From assembly GCA_938008435.1 (NCBI GenBank), contig CALLKK010000001.1, positions 117,561 through 181,560 of the forward strand: DNA of 64,000 nucleotides, in the 5' to 3' direction. This document shows positions 45,532-57,170 of this stretch, one piece after another. This DNA is from an uncultured Steroidobacter sp. Lineage in GTDB: Bacteria > Pseudomonadota > Gammaproteobacteria > Steroidobacterales > Steroidobacteraceae. The notes under the pieces were generated by a model. It was given only the letters and a program-made list of their open reading frames with translations. It was not told the origin of the DNA and made no database searches. How positions within the stretch are numbered: the first letter of the stretch is position 1; every line of letters starts with the position of its first letter. Made by a program: the position numbers and the translations under genes.

Positions 45532-46046
45532 TTCGCGCTCTTCTCCTCGATCAGCTCATCGAAGCGTTCCGGCGTGACGCGCCCGTAGAGCTCTTCGTCG
45601 ATCATGACGGCGGGCGAGCACGCGCAGTTGCCGAGGCAGTACACCGGTTCGAGCGTGAAGGCGCCGTCGGCAGTCGTCTGATGAAAATCGATGCGCAGCT
45701 TCGCCTTCGCGTGCTCGGTGAGCTCGTCAGCGCGCATCGCCTTGCAGGACTCGGCCTGACAGACGCGCACGATGTGTCGGCCCGGCGGCTGACGTCGGAA
45801 GTAGTGATAGAACGTGACGACGCCGTGTACGTCCGCGCGCGAGAGATTCAAGGCGGACGCGATGATCGGGATCGCCGCATCTGGGATGTAGCCGATGCGA
45901 TTCTGGACCGCATGCAGCACCTGCAGCAGGGGCCCTGGCTGCGACTGGTACTGCGACAGCGCAAGGTCGATCTGCTCGCGCGTGCGGGCGTCCAAGGTTT
46001 CGGGTCTTGCGGGCGTGGTGTTCACGGCTGACGGCGCAAGCAGCAA
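45528..46046 (-). CDS. fdsG: NAD-dependent formate dehydrogenase, gamma ([2Fe-2S]) subunit
   Basis: 172 residues of the NuoE family with the [2Fe-2S] ligands in [10 protein letters not shown] and [23 protein letters not shown] is a family block. First gene of the fds operon and overlapping fdsB by four bases. The start codon is uncertain: TTG at 46046 opens the frame and GTG at 46025 is an alternative; neither has a clear ribosome-binding site. Confidence 0.92.
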   Translation of the reverse strand: MLLAPSAVNTTPARPETLDARTREQIDLALSQYQSQPGPLLQVLHAVQNRIGYIPDAAIPIIASALNLSRADVHGVVTFYHYFRRQPPGRHIVRVCQAESCKAMRADELTEHAKAKLRIDFHQTTADGAFTLEPVYCLGNCACSPAVMIDEELYGRVTPERFDELIEEKSAK

Positions 46047-46221
46047 TCGGTCGATAAGAGTAATCAGCTCGCCCGCGCGCTCGCAGTGGGCGAAGCACTG
46101 ATTCGGCCCGCGGGGCGATCAGCACATAGTACTCCCGACGGCGTGCGCCGTAACGCCGCCGTCGGGGTCGAGTTGCAACGATCGCCGAGCGCAGCCGGCC
46201 CGAGCGATCCGCTTGCCGCTG

Positions 46222-46797
46222 CTAGGCGGCAAGTACGCCTTTCGCCTTCGCCGTGTGGGCGGCGATGAGATCCATGAGCGGCGGCGACAGACAGTCGTAC
46301 GGCTCGAGCTTGAGCTCCCTGAGCCGTGCGCGCACCGCGCCCATTTGCTCCGGTTTCGTGCCCGACTCGATGATCGAGGAGACGAATGCCGCGAATTCCG
46401 GCGCTGCCCAGCCCTTCTGATCGGAGAGCTCGACGTGGACGAAGTCGAGCCCGTAGAAGGGATGATCCTTCTTCTCGATGCGGCCGTACATGTGGACGCC
46501 GCAGCCCGTGCAGGCGTAGCGCTGAATGACGGCGGAGGGATCCACGACCTTCAGCTTGTCGGCGTTCTGGACCACCTTCACCTTGTCACGCGGAATGACG
46601 CCGACGATCGAGAAGAGAGCGCCTTGCGGCTTCCAGCACTTCGTGCAGCCGCAGGCGTGGTTGAACGCGACATTGCCGTCGAGCTGCACGACGACGGGCT
46701 TGTCCTGGCAATGACACTTCAGCGTGCCGCCCTTGAAATTGGGATCGCCCGGTGTGACGCCATTGTCGACCAGCGGGTGAATCGAGATCGCGCTCAT
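46222..46797 (-). CDS. gfa: S-(hydroxymethyl)glutathione synthase Gfa
   Basis: 191 residues, CENP-V/GFA zinc fold: [24 protein letters not shown] and [12 protein letters not shown] provide the two sets of zinc-binding cysteines. Gfa speeds condensation of formaldehyde with glutathione. It lies 45 bases downstream of the formaldehyde dehydrogenase gene in the same direction and has a strong GGAG site, so it belongs to the methanol-formaldehyde operon. Confidence 0.95.
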   Translation of the reverse strand: MSAISIHPLVDNGVTPGDPNFKGGTLKCHCQDKPVVVQLDGNVAFNHACGCTKCWKPQGALFSIVGVIPRDKVKVVQNADKLKVVDPSAVIQRYACTGCGVHMYGRIEKKDHPFYGLDFVHVELSDQKGWAAPEFAAFVSSIIESGTKPEQMGAVRARLRELKLEPYDCLSPPLMDLIAAHTAKAKGVLAA

Positions 46798-46842
46798 GGT
46801 GGTTCTCCGATGGCTTTCGCAAAGTGGTGACAGCCCGCGCGT

Positions 46843-47948
<1,106 letters not shown>

Positions 47949-47952
<4 letters not shown>

Positions 47953-48914
47953 TGTCGCTTCCTCGAAATGCTCAAGTAGTGTCGCCGCGACACGACGGGC
48001 TCCACGGCGCGATGGCCGTTGGCGCCGCCTGCATGGATCGCATCCGAGGTCTTGAAATCGGATGCGATGTTGCCGGTCTCATCGAGCAGCGGAATGCCGT
48101 ACTCGACGAGGATCGATTCGATCTTGCTGCGGTGCTGCGCAATCCAGTCGTCGATCGTCTGTTTCCATTCCTTCTCGCCGAAGCGTACGCCCATCGCGAT
48201 CTCGTAGTCGAACTTGATCTGCGGATCGCGCGTGAAGGCGACGGCGCGCCAGGCAGGCGAGCCTGAGTGCTTGTTCACGAGATAGGCGGCGATCGGTCCC
48301 CAGACGATGGCGGCGTCGATCTGACCGCTGGTCAATGCGCGTTCGATGACGGAGTGCGGATTCTCGTCCGGATCGCCGCTTTGTGCCGGGAACGGCACCG
48401 CCTGCTTGAGCAGCTGGTTGCGGATCAGCCAGTCGGCGCCCGGCGATTGAGCGAACACGCCGATACGCAGGGAATGGAGCGTCTGCTCCGGCAAAGACAG
48501 CAGGTCGTCGGGCTTGCGGATTGCATCGAGACCGTTCTTGACCGGGAAGACGAGGGCATACGTCGAGCGCATGTACGGCTGCGTCGTGGCGGTGAGCTCG
48601 TAACCGGCGGGTACGCCGATGATGAGATCGCAGGCGTACTCGCGCGTCGTCGGATCTTGCTTGCGCAGCGTGTTGCGGACGAAGCCCATGCGTTGCGGGA
48701 AATAGGTGTACTCGAGGCGTCGGCCGAGGTCGCGCGCGAGCTCGGCGGCGATGCGGTTTTCGTAGCCTTGGCCGTTGCGATGCGAGAGCGGCATGTTGTT
48801 GCCGTCCGCGCACACTTTGAGCACGTCCGGGTTTTCTGCCGCGCCGGCTGCCACGGCGAACGCGCTCAATGCCGCCGGCAGGAGCCAATGCCGCATGAAT
48901 GTACAGAACTTCAT
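47949..48914 (-). CDS. xoxJ: Periplasmic binding protein of methanol dehydrogenase (XoxJ/MoxJ)
   Basis: 321 residues with a signal peptide. It is a solute-binding-protein fold lacking any ABC transporter partner nearby, with [32 protein letters not shown] and [15 protein letters not shown], diagnostic of the quinoprotein-dehydrogenase-associated group. XoxJ is thought to help activate or assemble XoxF. It begins 10 bases after the cytochrome gene and overlaps the formaldehyde dehydrogenase gene. A second in-frame ATG six codons downstream may be the real start. Confidence 0.92.
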
Positions 48915-48924
48915 CGCCGTACCT

Positions 48925-49410
48925 TCATTGCTTGCCGATTTCGCTCAATCGTCCCGGCTCGATCTTGCCGTCGGAACGCCCCTTGAGATAGGCGTAAAGG
49001 CCTTCCCAGTTCTTCTGCATCATCTGGCTCGTGTTGAAAGGCGGCATGCCTTTCTCGACACGTCCGTTCATCACAATGTCGTGGAATTCTTCCTTCGTGA
49101 GTTTCTTGAGCGATTCCACGAGCGAGGGGCCGACCATGCCTTCCTGTGCGGCACCGTGGCAGCGCTCGCACGCAAGTGCGCGCCACGTGCGCCAGCCGTT
49201 CAGAGTTTTCTCGTCGACTTGATTGCCGTTCTCTACGGTGTAGAGGGCCGTGCTGTCGGCGGATGAACCAGGGGCGCTGTCGGCGGCAGCGCTGGTCGTG
49301 CTTTCGGTGCCTTCTTCGGTCGACGAGGGTGCAGCGTCTTCCGAGAACACGGTGGTGGAAAGACCGATCAACAGAGCCAGCAGGGATACGGTGCCCGCAT
49401 TTCGTCGCAT
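48925..49410 (-). CDS. xoxG: Cytochrome c of methanol dehydrogenase (XoxG)
   Basis: 161 residues with a signal peptide, then a low-complexity Ser/Thr/Glu linker (about 25-55) and a single class I haem domain with Cys81-Glu-Arg-Cys84-His85 and MPPFN as likely axial-methionine region. In methylotrophs the adjacent cytochrome cL/XoxG takes electrons from XoxF in the periplasm. The start at 49410 gives the signal peptide; upstream in-frame extension is unlikely. The acidic linker before the haem domain is unusual in length. Confidence 0.88.
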   Translation of the reverse strand: MRRNAGTVSLLALLIGLSTTVFSEDAAPSSTEEGTESTTSAAADSAPGSSADSTALYTVENGNQVDEKTLNGWRTWRALACERCHGAAQEGMVGPSLVESLKKLTKEEFHDIVMNGRVEKGMPPFNTSQMMQKNWEGLYAYLKGRSDGKIEPGRLSEIGKQ

Positions 49411-49556
49411 CGAATGAACCTCGTCGTAGGGCGCGTATGTCGAAGATCGACATACGCGCCTTTCTTGCTGGTACACGACTTTGGTGGGCACTGCTTGCGA
49501 TTGGTTCCGTTCAAACGCTTCCTAGAAGTGACCCACGCTCCTCGAACATCGCTGCA

Positions 49557-51368
49557 TCAGTTGTCGGGCAACGCGAACACGAACAGCGAGCCGCCGAGCG
49601 TCGTGTACTTGGCGAGGTCCTTGTACCCGCCGACGGCGCCGAGACCCTCGGTCGACTCGGTGAGACCTGCGGCCATGCCGATGCCGGCCCAGCCGCCGAT
49701 GCCCGAATACACGCCGACGTATTGCTTGCCGTTGTACTCGTAGGTAAAGACATTACCGATGATTCCCGACGGCGTCTTGAACTTCCACAGCTCCTTGCCG
49801 TCCTTGGTGCTCACGGCCTTGAGATACCCTTCGAGCGTGCCGTAGAACACGATGTCGCCCGCGGTCGTGAGCGCGCCCGACCACACGGAGAAGCGCTCCG
49901 GCTTCGACCACACGATCTTGCCGTTGACCGGATCCCACGCGATGAAGTTGCCCATGCCGCCGTGGCTGTTCGGTGCCGGATACATCGTGAGCGTCGCACC
50001 GACATACGGTTGGCCGGCGGTGTACTCCACCTGGAACGGCTCGTACGTCATGCACACGTGGTTGGTCGGCACCATGATCAGGCCGCTCTTGCGATCGTAG
50101 CTCGCGGGCTGCTGATCCTTCGTGCCGAGCGCGGCGGGACAGATGTCCTTCACGTTCACGTCGGGACCGGTCGTGCCGGGCGAGTAGCGTTTGTCGACGA
50201 TCGGACGGCCCGTCTTCATGTCGACTTTCGTCGCCCAATTGACGACTGGATCGTATTTCTCCGCGACGAGCAGCTCGCCGGTTTCGCGATTGAGCGTGTA
50301 GGCGAACCCGTTGCGATCGAAGTGCACGAGCGCCGGGACTTTCTTGCCCTTGAAGTCGATGTCGATCAGCAGGTTCTCGTTGACGCCGTCGTAATCCCAC
50401 TCATCGTGCGGCGTCATCTGATAGGCCCACTTCGCCATGCCGGTGTCCAGATCGCGCGCGAAGATCGTCATCGACCAACGGTTGTCGCCGGGGCGCTGCG
50501 CCGGGTTCCACGTGCCCGGATTACCAGTGCCGTAATAGATCAGGTTCAGCTTCGGATCGTAGGAATACCAGCCCCACGTCGTGCCGCCGCCGAGCTTCCA
50601 CTGATCGCCTTCCCAGGTCTTGAGGGACGAGTTCTTGCCGACCGGCTGCAGCTTGCCGTTCGTCCAGGTCATCGTCTTCTGCGGATCGACGAGGATGTCT
50701 TCGTCGGGCCCCGTGCTCCATGCCGTCCAGACGCGCTTGCCGGTCTTGATGTCGTAGGCGATCAGTCGTCCGCGCACGCCGAACTCGCCGCCCGAGATGC
50801 CGGTGATCACCTTGTCCTTGAAGACGTGCGGCGCATTCGTGTTGGTCTCGCCGATCTTCGGATCGCCGTTCTTCGCCGTCCAGACGACCTTGCCGGTATT
50901 CGCATCGAGCGCCACCAGCGTCGTGTCGGCCTGCTGCAGGAAGATCTTGCCGTCACCGAACGCAAGGCCCCGATACACTGTGTCACAGCACATGACAGGT
51001 ACGACACTCGCGTCCTGCTTCGGCTCGTACTTCCATTTGAAGGACTGATCCTTGAGATTGATGGCGTACACGTTGTTCGGGAACGGCGTATGCACGTACA
51101 TCGTGTCGCCGATGACGAGCGGCGAGCCTTCGTGGCCGCGCAGCACGCCCGTCGAAATCGTCCAGGCGACCTGCAGCCGCGAGACATTGCTCGCATTGAT
51201 CTGTTTGAGCTCGCTGTAGCGGTGATTCGCGTAATCGCCCGCTTGGGTGGCCCAGTTGGATGGTTTGCTCATGGCGGCTTCCAGATCGGGTGCCGCGCTG
51301 AGGCTCGTCGCGGCGGCGGTAGCGGACGCCGCGATCGAGACTAGAATCAGACGACGATGAGTGTTCAT
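49557..51368 (-). CDS. xoxF: Lanthanide-type PQQ-dependent methanol dehydrogenase XoxF
   Basis: 603 residues with a signal peptide. An eight-bladed PQQ propeller: vicinal disulfide Cys127-Cys128 (VMCCDTV), several tryptophan-docking segments ([27 protein letters not shown]), and the active site [11 protein letters not shown] with catalytic Asp325 and Asp327. The Asp two residues after the catalytic Asp is the lanthanide-coordinating residue; calcium-dependent MxaF has alanine there. It oxidises methanol to formaldehyde (possibly on to formate) in the periplasm and reduces XoxG. ATG at 51368 has GAGGAAG upstream. No MxaI gene is present, as expected for XoxF. Confidence 0.97.
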   Translation of the reverse strand: MNTHRRLILVSIAASATAAATSLSAAPDLEAAMSKPSNWATQAGDYANHRYSELKQINASNVSRLQVAWTISTGVLRGHEGSPLVIGDTMYVHTPFPNNVYAINLKDQSFKWKYEPKQDASVVPVMCCDTVYRGLAFGDGKIFLQQADTTLVALDANTGKVVWTAKNGDPKIGETNTNAPHVFKDKVITGISGGEFGVRGRLIAYDIKTGKRVWTAWSTGPDEDILVDPQKTMTWTNGKLQPVGKNSSLKTWEGDQWKLGGGTTWGWYSYDPKLNLIYYGTGNPGTWNPAQRPGDNRWSMTIFARDLDTGMAKWAYQMTPHDEWDYDGVNENLLIDIDFKGKKVPALVHFDRNGFAYTLNRETGELLVAEKYDPVVNWATKVDMKTGRPIVDKRYSPGTTGPDVNVKDICPAALGTKDQQPASYDRKSGLIMVPTNHVCMTYEPFQVEYTAGQPYVGATLTMYPAPNSHGGMGNFIAWDPVNGKIVWSKPERFSVWSGALTTAGDIVFYGTLEGYLKAVSTKDGKELWKFKTPSGIIGNVFTYEYNGKQYVGVYSGIGGWAGIGMAAGLTESTEGLGAVGGYKDLAKYTTLGGSLFVFALPDN

Positions 51369-51428
51369 ATCCGCTTCCTCATGGCTCACGTGAATTGCGG
51401 CTCTTTGACACATCAAGGGAGACTGGGC

Positions 51429-51818
51429 ATGACAATGCAATCCCTATGCCACGCTCGCGGTGCACTCGCGATGCTTTGTGCGTCCGCGCTGTCCGTTCAT
51501 TCGGTCAGCGCGCTCGCCGATCAGCGGGTCAACGACTTCCCGACACAGGCGCGCGTCGAGTACGTGCAGGAATGCATGACTCGATCGGGCGGGCAGCTGG
51601 CGAGCCTGTATCAATGCTCTTGCGTCATAGACGAAATCGCGAAGCAGTTCAGCTACGACGAATACGTAGAAGCTTGGACATTCTCGCGATATGCGTCGCT
51701 CGGAGGAGATCGCGGCGGTTTGTTTCGCGATCCGGAAGAGGGCCGCGCGAAAGCTAAGCGCTTCGAGGCGGTGGAGAAAGACGCCGAGAAGCGTTGCGGT
51801 ATACACGCACCGAAGTGA
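51429..51818 (+). CDS. Small exported cysteine-containing protein divergent from xoxF
   Basis: 129 residues with a signal peptide (cleavage near ALADQ). The mature protein has four cysteines (49, 63, 65, 123), with [32 protein letters not shown] and a helical C-terminus. I do not know a function; similar small proteins accompany PQQ-dehydrogenase clusters in other proteobacteria, from memory only. It starts 60 bases from the xoxF start on the opposite strand, so the promoters must overlap. A GGGAG box precedes the ATG. Confidence 0.8.
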   Translation: MTMQSLCHARGALAMLCASALSVHSVSALADQRVNDFPTQARVEYVQECMTRSGGQLASLYQCSCVIDEIAKQFSYDEYVEAWTFSRYASLGGDRGGLFRDPEEGRAKAKRFEAVEKDAEKRCGIHAPK

Positions 51819-51825
51819 CATTGCA

Positions 51826-52866
51826 TCAGCTCGTCGGTGGCGTCGGGCCGATGACGACGCCCCACGGAGTTTGGCCGACCGGCACGCGTTTGACGACGGT
51901 GAAGGACTCGACGTCGATGATGCTCACGTCGTTGGACGGTCCATTCGCGCTGTAGAGGAAGCGGCCGTCGTCGCTGAGCGCAAGGCCCCACGGACGGGCG
52001 CCGACTTCGACTTCCTTGATGAGCTTGTGGCCGGCCAAGTCGATGAATGCCACCGTACCCCCACGCCCGGTGCTCAAGTAAATGCGATTGCGTTTACTGT
52101 CGAGCACGACCGACATCGGACGAGCTTCCTTACGCAGTTGCAGCACGCGCTCAACAGGCTCGCCCTCGGGCACGGTGATCTTGTACAGCGATGCATCGAA
52201 CTCGCCGGACACGTATGCAATGCGGCTGTCCGGCGTGAAGGCTGCATCGCGGGGTCGCAGTCCGACTTTGACGCTGCGCAGCACCTTGAGGGTTGCGGTG
52301 TCGATGATCGAAACGGCGTTGTCCGATTCGTTGGTCACCAAGACCCACTTGCCGTTCGGCGAAAGGACGACACCCTCGGGCTCTTTGCCAACCGAAATGC
52401 GCTCGACCACTTTGCCGCTGGCGACGTCGACGACGGACGCAGTCGCGGCATCTTCGTTGGCCACGTACAGGCGCTTGCCGTCCTTGCTGATATCGAATTG
52501 CTCGGGGTCGGAGCCCGCCTTCAACACTTCGATGAGCTTGTGCGTACGCGTATCCACCACGGCGATGCCGTCGGCGGCCAGATCGCGTTTGCGCTTGGCG
52601 CATTCCTCATCTGGTACGCTCGGCGGGCATTTCGGCAGTCCGCTGACGGCAACGTAAAGGCGCGTGCCGTCGGCATTCAGTTTCAAGCCGCGCGGCCGCT
52701 TGCCGACCTCGATCGTGGCAATGACCTCGCCTTTGGCGGTGTCGAGCACCGACACGCTCTGACCGTCTTCGTTGGAAACATAGGCTCTGCCTGCGTAGGA
52801 GGGCGCAGGCAGAGCGAACAGGAGGGGGACGAGGAAAACGGTGAGGCGTCGAATGCGTGGCTTCAT
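51826..52866 (-). CDS. PQQ-dependent catabolism-associated beta-propeller protein
   Basis: 346 residues with a signal peptide (cleavage at SYAG). Seven YVTN-type blades (GRAYVSNEDGQSVSVLD, KRLYVANEDAATASVVD, KWVLVTNESDNAVSIID, RIAYVSGEF and others). This matches the family known to accompany PQQ-dependent alcohol dehydrogenases; the role is unknown. It follows the porin-like gene by 14 bases and should share its sigma-54-type promoter. Confidence 0.9.
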   Translation of the reverse strand: MKPRIRRLTVFLVPLLFALPAPSYAGRAYVSNEDGQSVSVLDTAKGEVIATIEVGKRPRGLKLNADGTRLYVAVSGLPKCPPSVPDEECAKRKRDLAADGIAVVDTRTHKLIEVLKAGSDPEQFDISKDGKRLYVANEDAATASVVDVASGKVVERISVGKEPEGVVLSPNGKWVLVTNESDNAVSIIDTATLKVLRSVKVGLRPRDAAFTPDSRIAYVSGEFDASLYKITVPEGEPVERVLQLRKEARPMSVVLDSKRNRIYLSTGRGGTVAFIDLAGHKLIKEVEVGARPWGLALSDDGRFLYSANGPSNDVSIIDVESFTVVKRVPVGQTPWGVVIGPTPPTS

Positions 52867-52880
52867 TACGAAAGGGATCC

Positions 52881-54125
52881 TCAGAACGAGAAGTAGGCGC
52901 CGATGTTGAAATTGCTCGCGTCGTTCTCGAGGCCGCTATGCGCTTTCGCGTTGACGTCCGTGAACTCGGCGAGCAGCGTGAGATTCTCTGTCAACGAGTG
53001 ATACACGCCGATTGTGTACTTGCTGTTCGTCTTCACAAGATCGGAAATCCCTTCTCCCGGTGCGAGATCGAGGTTGCTCTCGCCGTAGTTCACGCCGATC
53101 TTCGTGTCGCCGATCTTGTACGTCAGCTGCGCGAGAAAGCCGTCGGAATCGCGTTCCGCACCCGCGACGTTGTCGCCGCCGGCAAAGAGCGCGGTGGTGC
53201 CGATGCCTTCGCCTTGGTAGTACCAGGCCATGAATTCGAGATTGCCCCACGTGATCTTGCCGCCGATGTCGAAACCGAAGCTGTCGAAGTCCTGTGCGTC
53301 GGTGATGCCTTCGTGTTTCTGAGTAATGAAGGCGGCGCTCAGGTACACCGGACCGTTCGTGTAAGAGAGCTTGGCGTGAAAGCCGGGGCTGGCTTCGGGT
53401 ACTGCTTGCGCGGTCGGAGTGCCGACGGGCTCGAGCGGATCGAAGATGCCGAGCGTGAACTTGAAGCCGCCGAAATCCGGCGTCGTGTAATTAATCTGCG
53501 CCAGCCAATCGGTGTAGATGTAGCCGAAACCGATCGAGCCGAGCGACGTATTGGACGGCGTGGCGTAATTGCCGCCGCCGGCACCGACGCCCGGCAGCGT
53601 CATGTCGTTCAGAATGGCATCGGCGCCGAAAAGACCGATATTGCGTCCCAGCAGAAAGGTGCCCATGCGTTCGTTGCCGAACGTGAGAAATACCTGACGG
53701 ATGTCGAGTCCGGTCGTGCCGAGCGCAGTGTTGCGACTTGCGGCGCCTTGTCCAAGGTTCGGGCTCGCGTCGTTCGTGCTGATGCCTGGATAGAAGCCGA
53801 AGGTGACGCCGATGTCGTAGCCGTTCTGCGTGGTGGAAACGCCGAGAACGATGGCGGCGGGTAAGAGTCCGTTGCTGATGGACGACGAGTTGTCCTCGCC
53901 GCCGGCGCCGATGCACGCAAGGCCGCCGGCAACGCCGGTAACGTTCTCGTCCTCGCAGCTCGCATGGATGTAATGAACATTAACGTTGCCGTTTGCAGTG
54001 AACTTCCAGTCGCCGGACGTGAGCTCGACAGCATGGGCCGGGGCGCACAGGCAAAGCGCGATCGGCGCGGCGAGCAGGGAAGCAGTTGAGAGGTCAAGCC
54101 CTTTGATCCGTGGTTGCGCCAGCAT
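52881..54125 (-). CDS. Porin-like outer-membrane protein
   Basis: 414 residues: signal peptide (cleavage near AHAVE), then amphipathic strands (GDWKFTANGNVNVHYIH, GLDIRQVFLTFGNERMGTFLLGRNIGLFG, NLEFMAWYYQGEG) ending with FNIGAYFSF, a C-terminal aromatic typical of barrels assembled by BamA. TFGNERMGTFLLGRN is the porin L3-like region. Probably lets alcohols or other small solutes reach the periplasmic quinoprotein. ATG at 54125 has GGGAG nine bases before it; longer in-frame starts lack this. First gene of the operon with the beta-propeller protein. Confidence 0.85.
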   Translation of the reverse strand: MLAQPRIKGLDLSTASLLAAPIALCLCAPAHAVELTSGDWKFTANGNVNVHYIHASCEDENVTGVAGGLACIGAGGEDNSSSISNGLLPAAIVLGVSTTQNGYDIGVTFGFYPGISTNDASPNLGQGAASRNTALGTTGLDIRQVFLTFGNERMGTFLLGRNIGLFGADAILNDMTLPGVGAGGGNYATPSNTSLGSIGFGYIYTDWLAQINYTTPDFGGFKFTLGIFDPLEPVGTPTAQAVPEASPGFHAKLSYTNGPVYLSAAFITQKHEGITDAQDFDSFGFDIGGKITWGNLEFMAWYYQGEGIGTTALFAGGDNVAGAERDSDGFLAQLTYKIGDTKIGVNYGESNLDLAPGEGISDLVKTNSKYTIGVYHSLTENLTLLAEFTDVNAKAHSGLENDASNFNIGAYFSF

Positions 54126-54613
54126 GGAACTGCTCCCTGAGGCAGCGTGCGTGGATCGCTGCGACGCATCGCGCGCGTGGTCCAGGCACGTGGATGGTAT
54201 GGGCGGGCAGAGACCAGCAAGGCGTATGCCAGTGAGTGCGCGAATGCGCTGCGTGCGTGCTGATGCGCTCGTGCAACGGTTGTACACAACGCCGCGCGCT
54301 CCGCAGGAATCGCGGCGCACGCGAGCGCGCGGCGCGCGTAGTCGTCGCGGAATGCGGTAAAGAGGAAGCGCATTGCGCTTTATACGGATGCGCCGAGCGG
54401 CCGAGATTTCGCGCCTCGCGTATTCCTCGAGCTGTGCGATTCATATGACACTGTCGCGCCACAAGCGACACAGGTGATACAGTCGGACCGTTGCGTTGCA
54501 GTCGCAGCAGCGCACGGCAAAGTCGCTCGGGATGTGCCGGTGACTTGCACGCCTTGTGGCGGCGGGTCGACAACAACGGATAGGCGCAGCAGCGTCGTGA
54601 CGAGGTCAGGGGG
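54126..54613. other. Divergent intergenic region between porin and sigma-54 activator
   Basis: No gene. Contains the sigma-54-type promoter at 54216-54231 (minus strand) and, near 54600, a GAGGTCAGGGGG ribosome-binding site for the activator. Space between about 54240 and 54580 is where upstream activator sites would be expected; I could not identify a clear palindromic motif repeated there. Confidence 0.5.
54216..54231 (-). promoter_or_regulatory. Sigma-54-type (-24/-12) promoter of porin/beta-propeller operon
   Basis: Minus strand reads TGGCATACGCCTTGCT, matching TGGCAC-N5-TTGCW with the essential GG and GC at proper spacing. Transcription would start near 54206, about 80 bases before the porin ATG. 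Confidence 0.7.
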
Positions 54614-56650
<2,037 letters not shown>

Positions 56651-56689
56651 AGATCCTCACGCGTCACGCCGCGCCGGGAGGCGTTGGCG

Positions 56690-56706
56690 TGGCACGCATT
56701 CTGCTT
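56690..56706 (+). promoter_or_regulatory. Sigma-54-type (-24/-12) promoter before pqqD
   Basis: TGGCACGCATTCTGCTT matches the consensus TGGCACG-N4-TTGCW at all but one position, with the required GG/GC spacing. Start of transcription would be near 56715, about 55 bases before the pqqD ATG. Confidence 0.75.
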
Positions 56707-56768
56707 GAGCTTGTGTTGCTGGAAGCTCCGCACGAGCTCTCATGGTGCAGCGTGCGTGTGAGGATCCG

Positions 56769-57119
56769 ATGGCGGCACAAGGCGGCCGGAAGCGAGTCGG
56801 GCGAGGTCCTGGGAAGGGCGGACCACCTGCAGTGGCGCACGGCATCCGGCTCGCGGATGGCGTAAAGCTCGTCGCGAGCGGCAGGAAGGACCGCGTGCCG
56901 ATGTTGATCCACGCGGCAGGCGAGGTGCAGCTCAACGAAGGCGCCGTAGCGATCTTGCAGCTCTGCGACGGATCGCGCTCGCTCGAGCAAATCGTCAGCG
57001 AGATTGCCCAGCGTTCTGCCGACGGAGCGCTCGCCGATGACATCGCCGCCTTCCTGGCCGCTGCGCGCGCCCGCGGCTGGATCGTCGAAGTCGCTCCGGA
57101 TGAGCGCTCGAGCTCATGA
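56769..57119 (+). CDS. pqqD: Orphan PqqD-family peptide chaperone
   Basis: 116 residues; the C-terminal 90 match PqqD: VPMLIHAAGEVQLNEGAVAILQLCDGSRSLEQIV, then ADDIAAFLAAARARGWI. PqqD binds the PqqA precursor peptide and presents it to the radical-SAM enzyme PqqE in pyrroloquinoline quinone synthesis. The other pqq genes are not in the window, and no PqqA-like small peptide was found upstream. An N-terminal basic stretch (about 20 residues) precedes the PqqD fold. GAGG lies just before the ATG. Preceded by a sigma-54-type promoter. Confidence 0.85.
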   Translation: MAAQGGRKRVGRGPGKGGPPAVAHGIRLADGVKLVASGRKDRVPMLIHAAGEVQLNEGAVAILQLCDGSRSLEQIVSEIAQRSADGALADDIAAFLAAARARGWIVEVAPDERSSS

Positions 57120-57170
57120 ATTTCATGAATTTCGTGCGCGGCCGATCGGCGCGTTCGCACGGCGATTATC

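Noticed and set aside
51382..51398. Sigma-54-like sequence TGGCTCACGTGAATTGC before the small cysteine protein
   Set aside because: The distance between the GG and GC elements is two bases too long for sigma-54.
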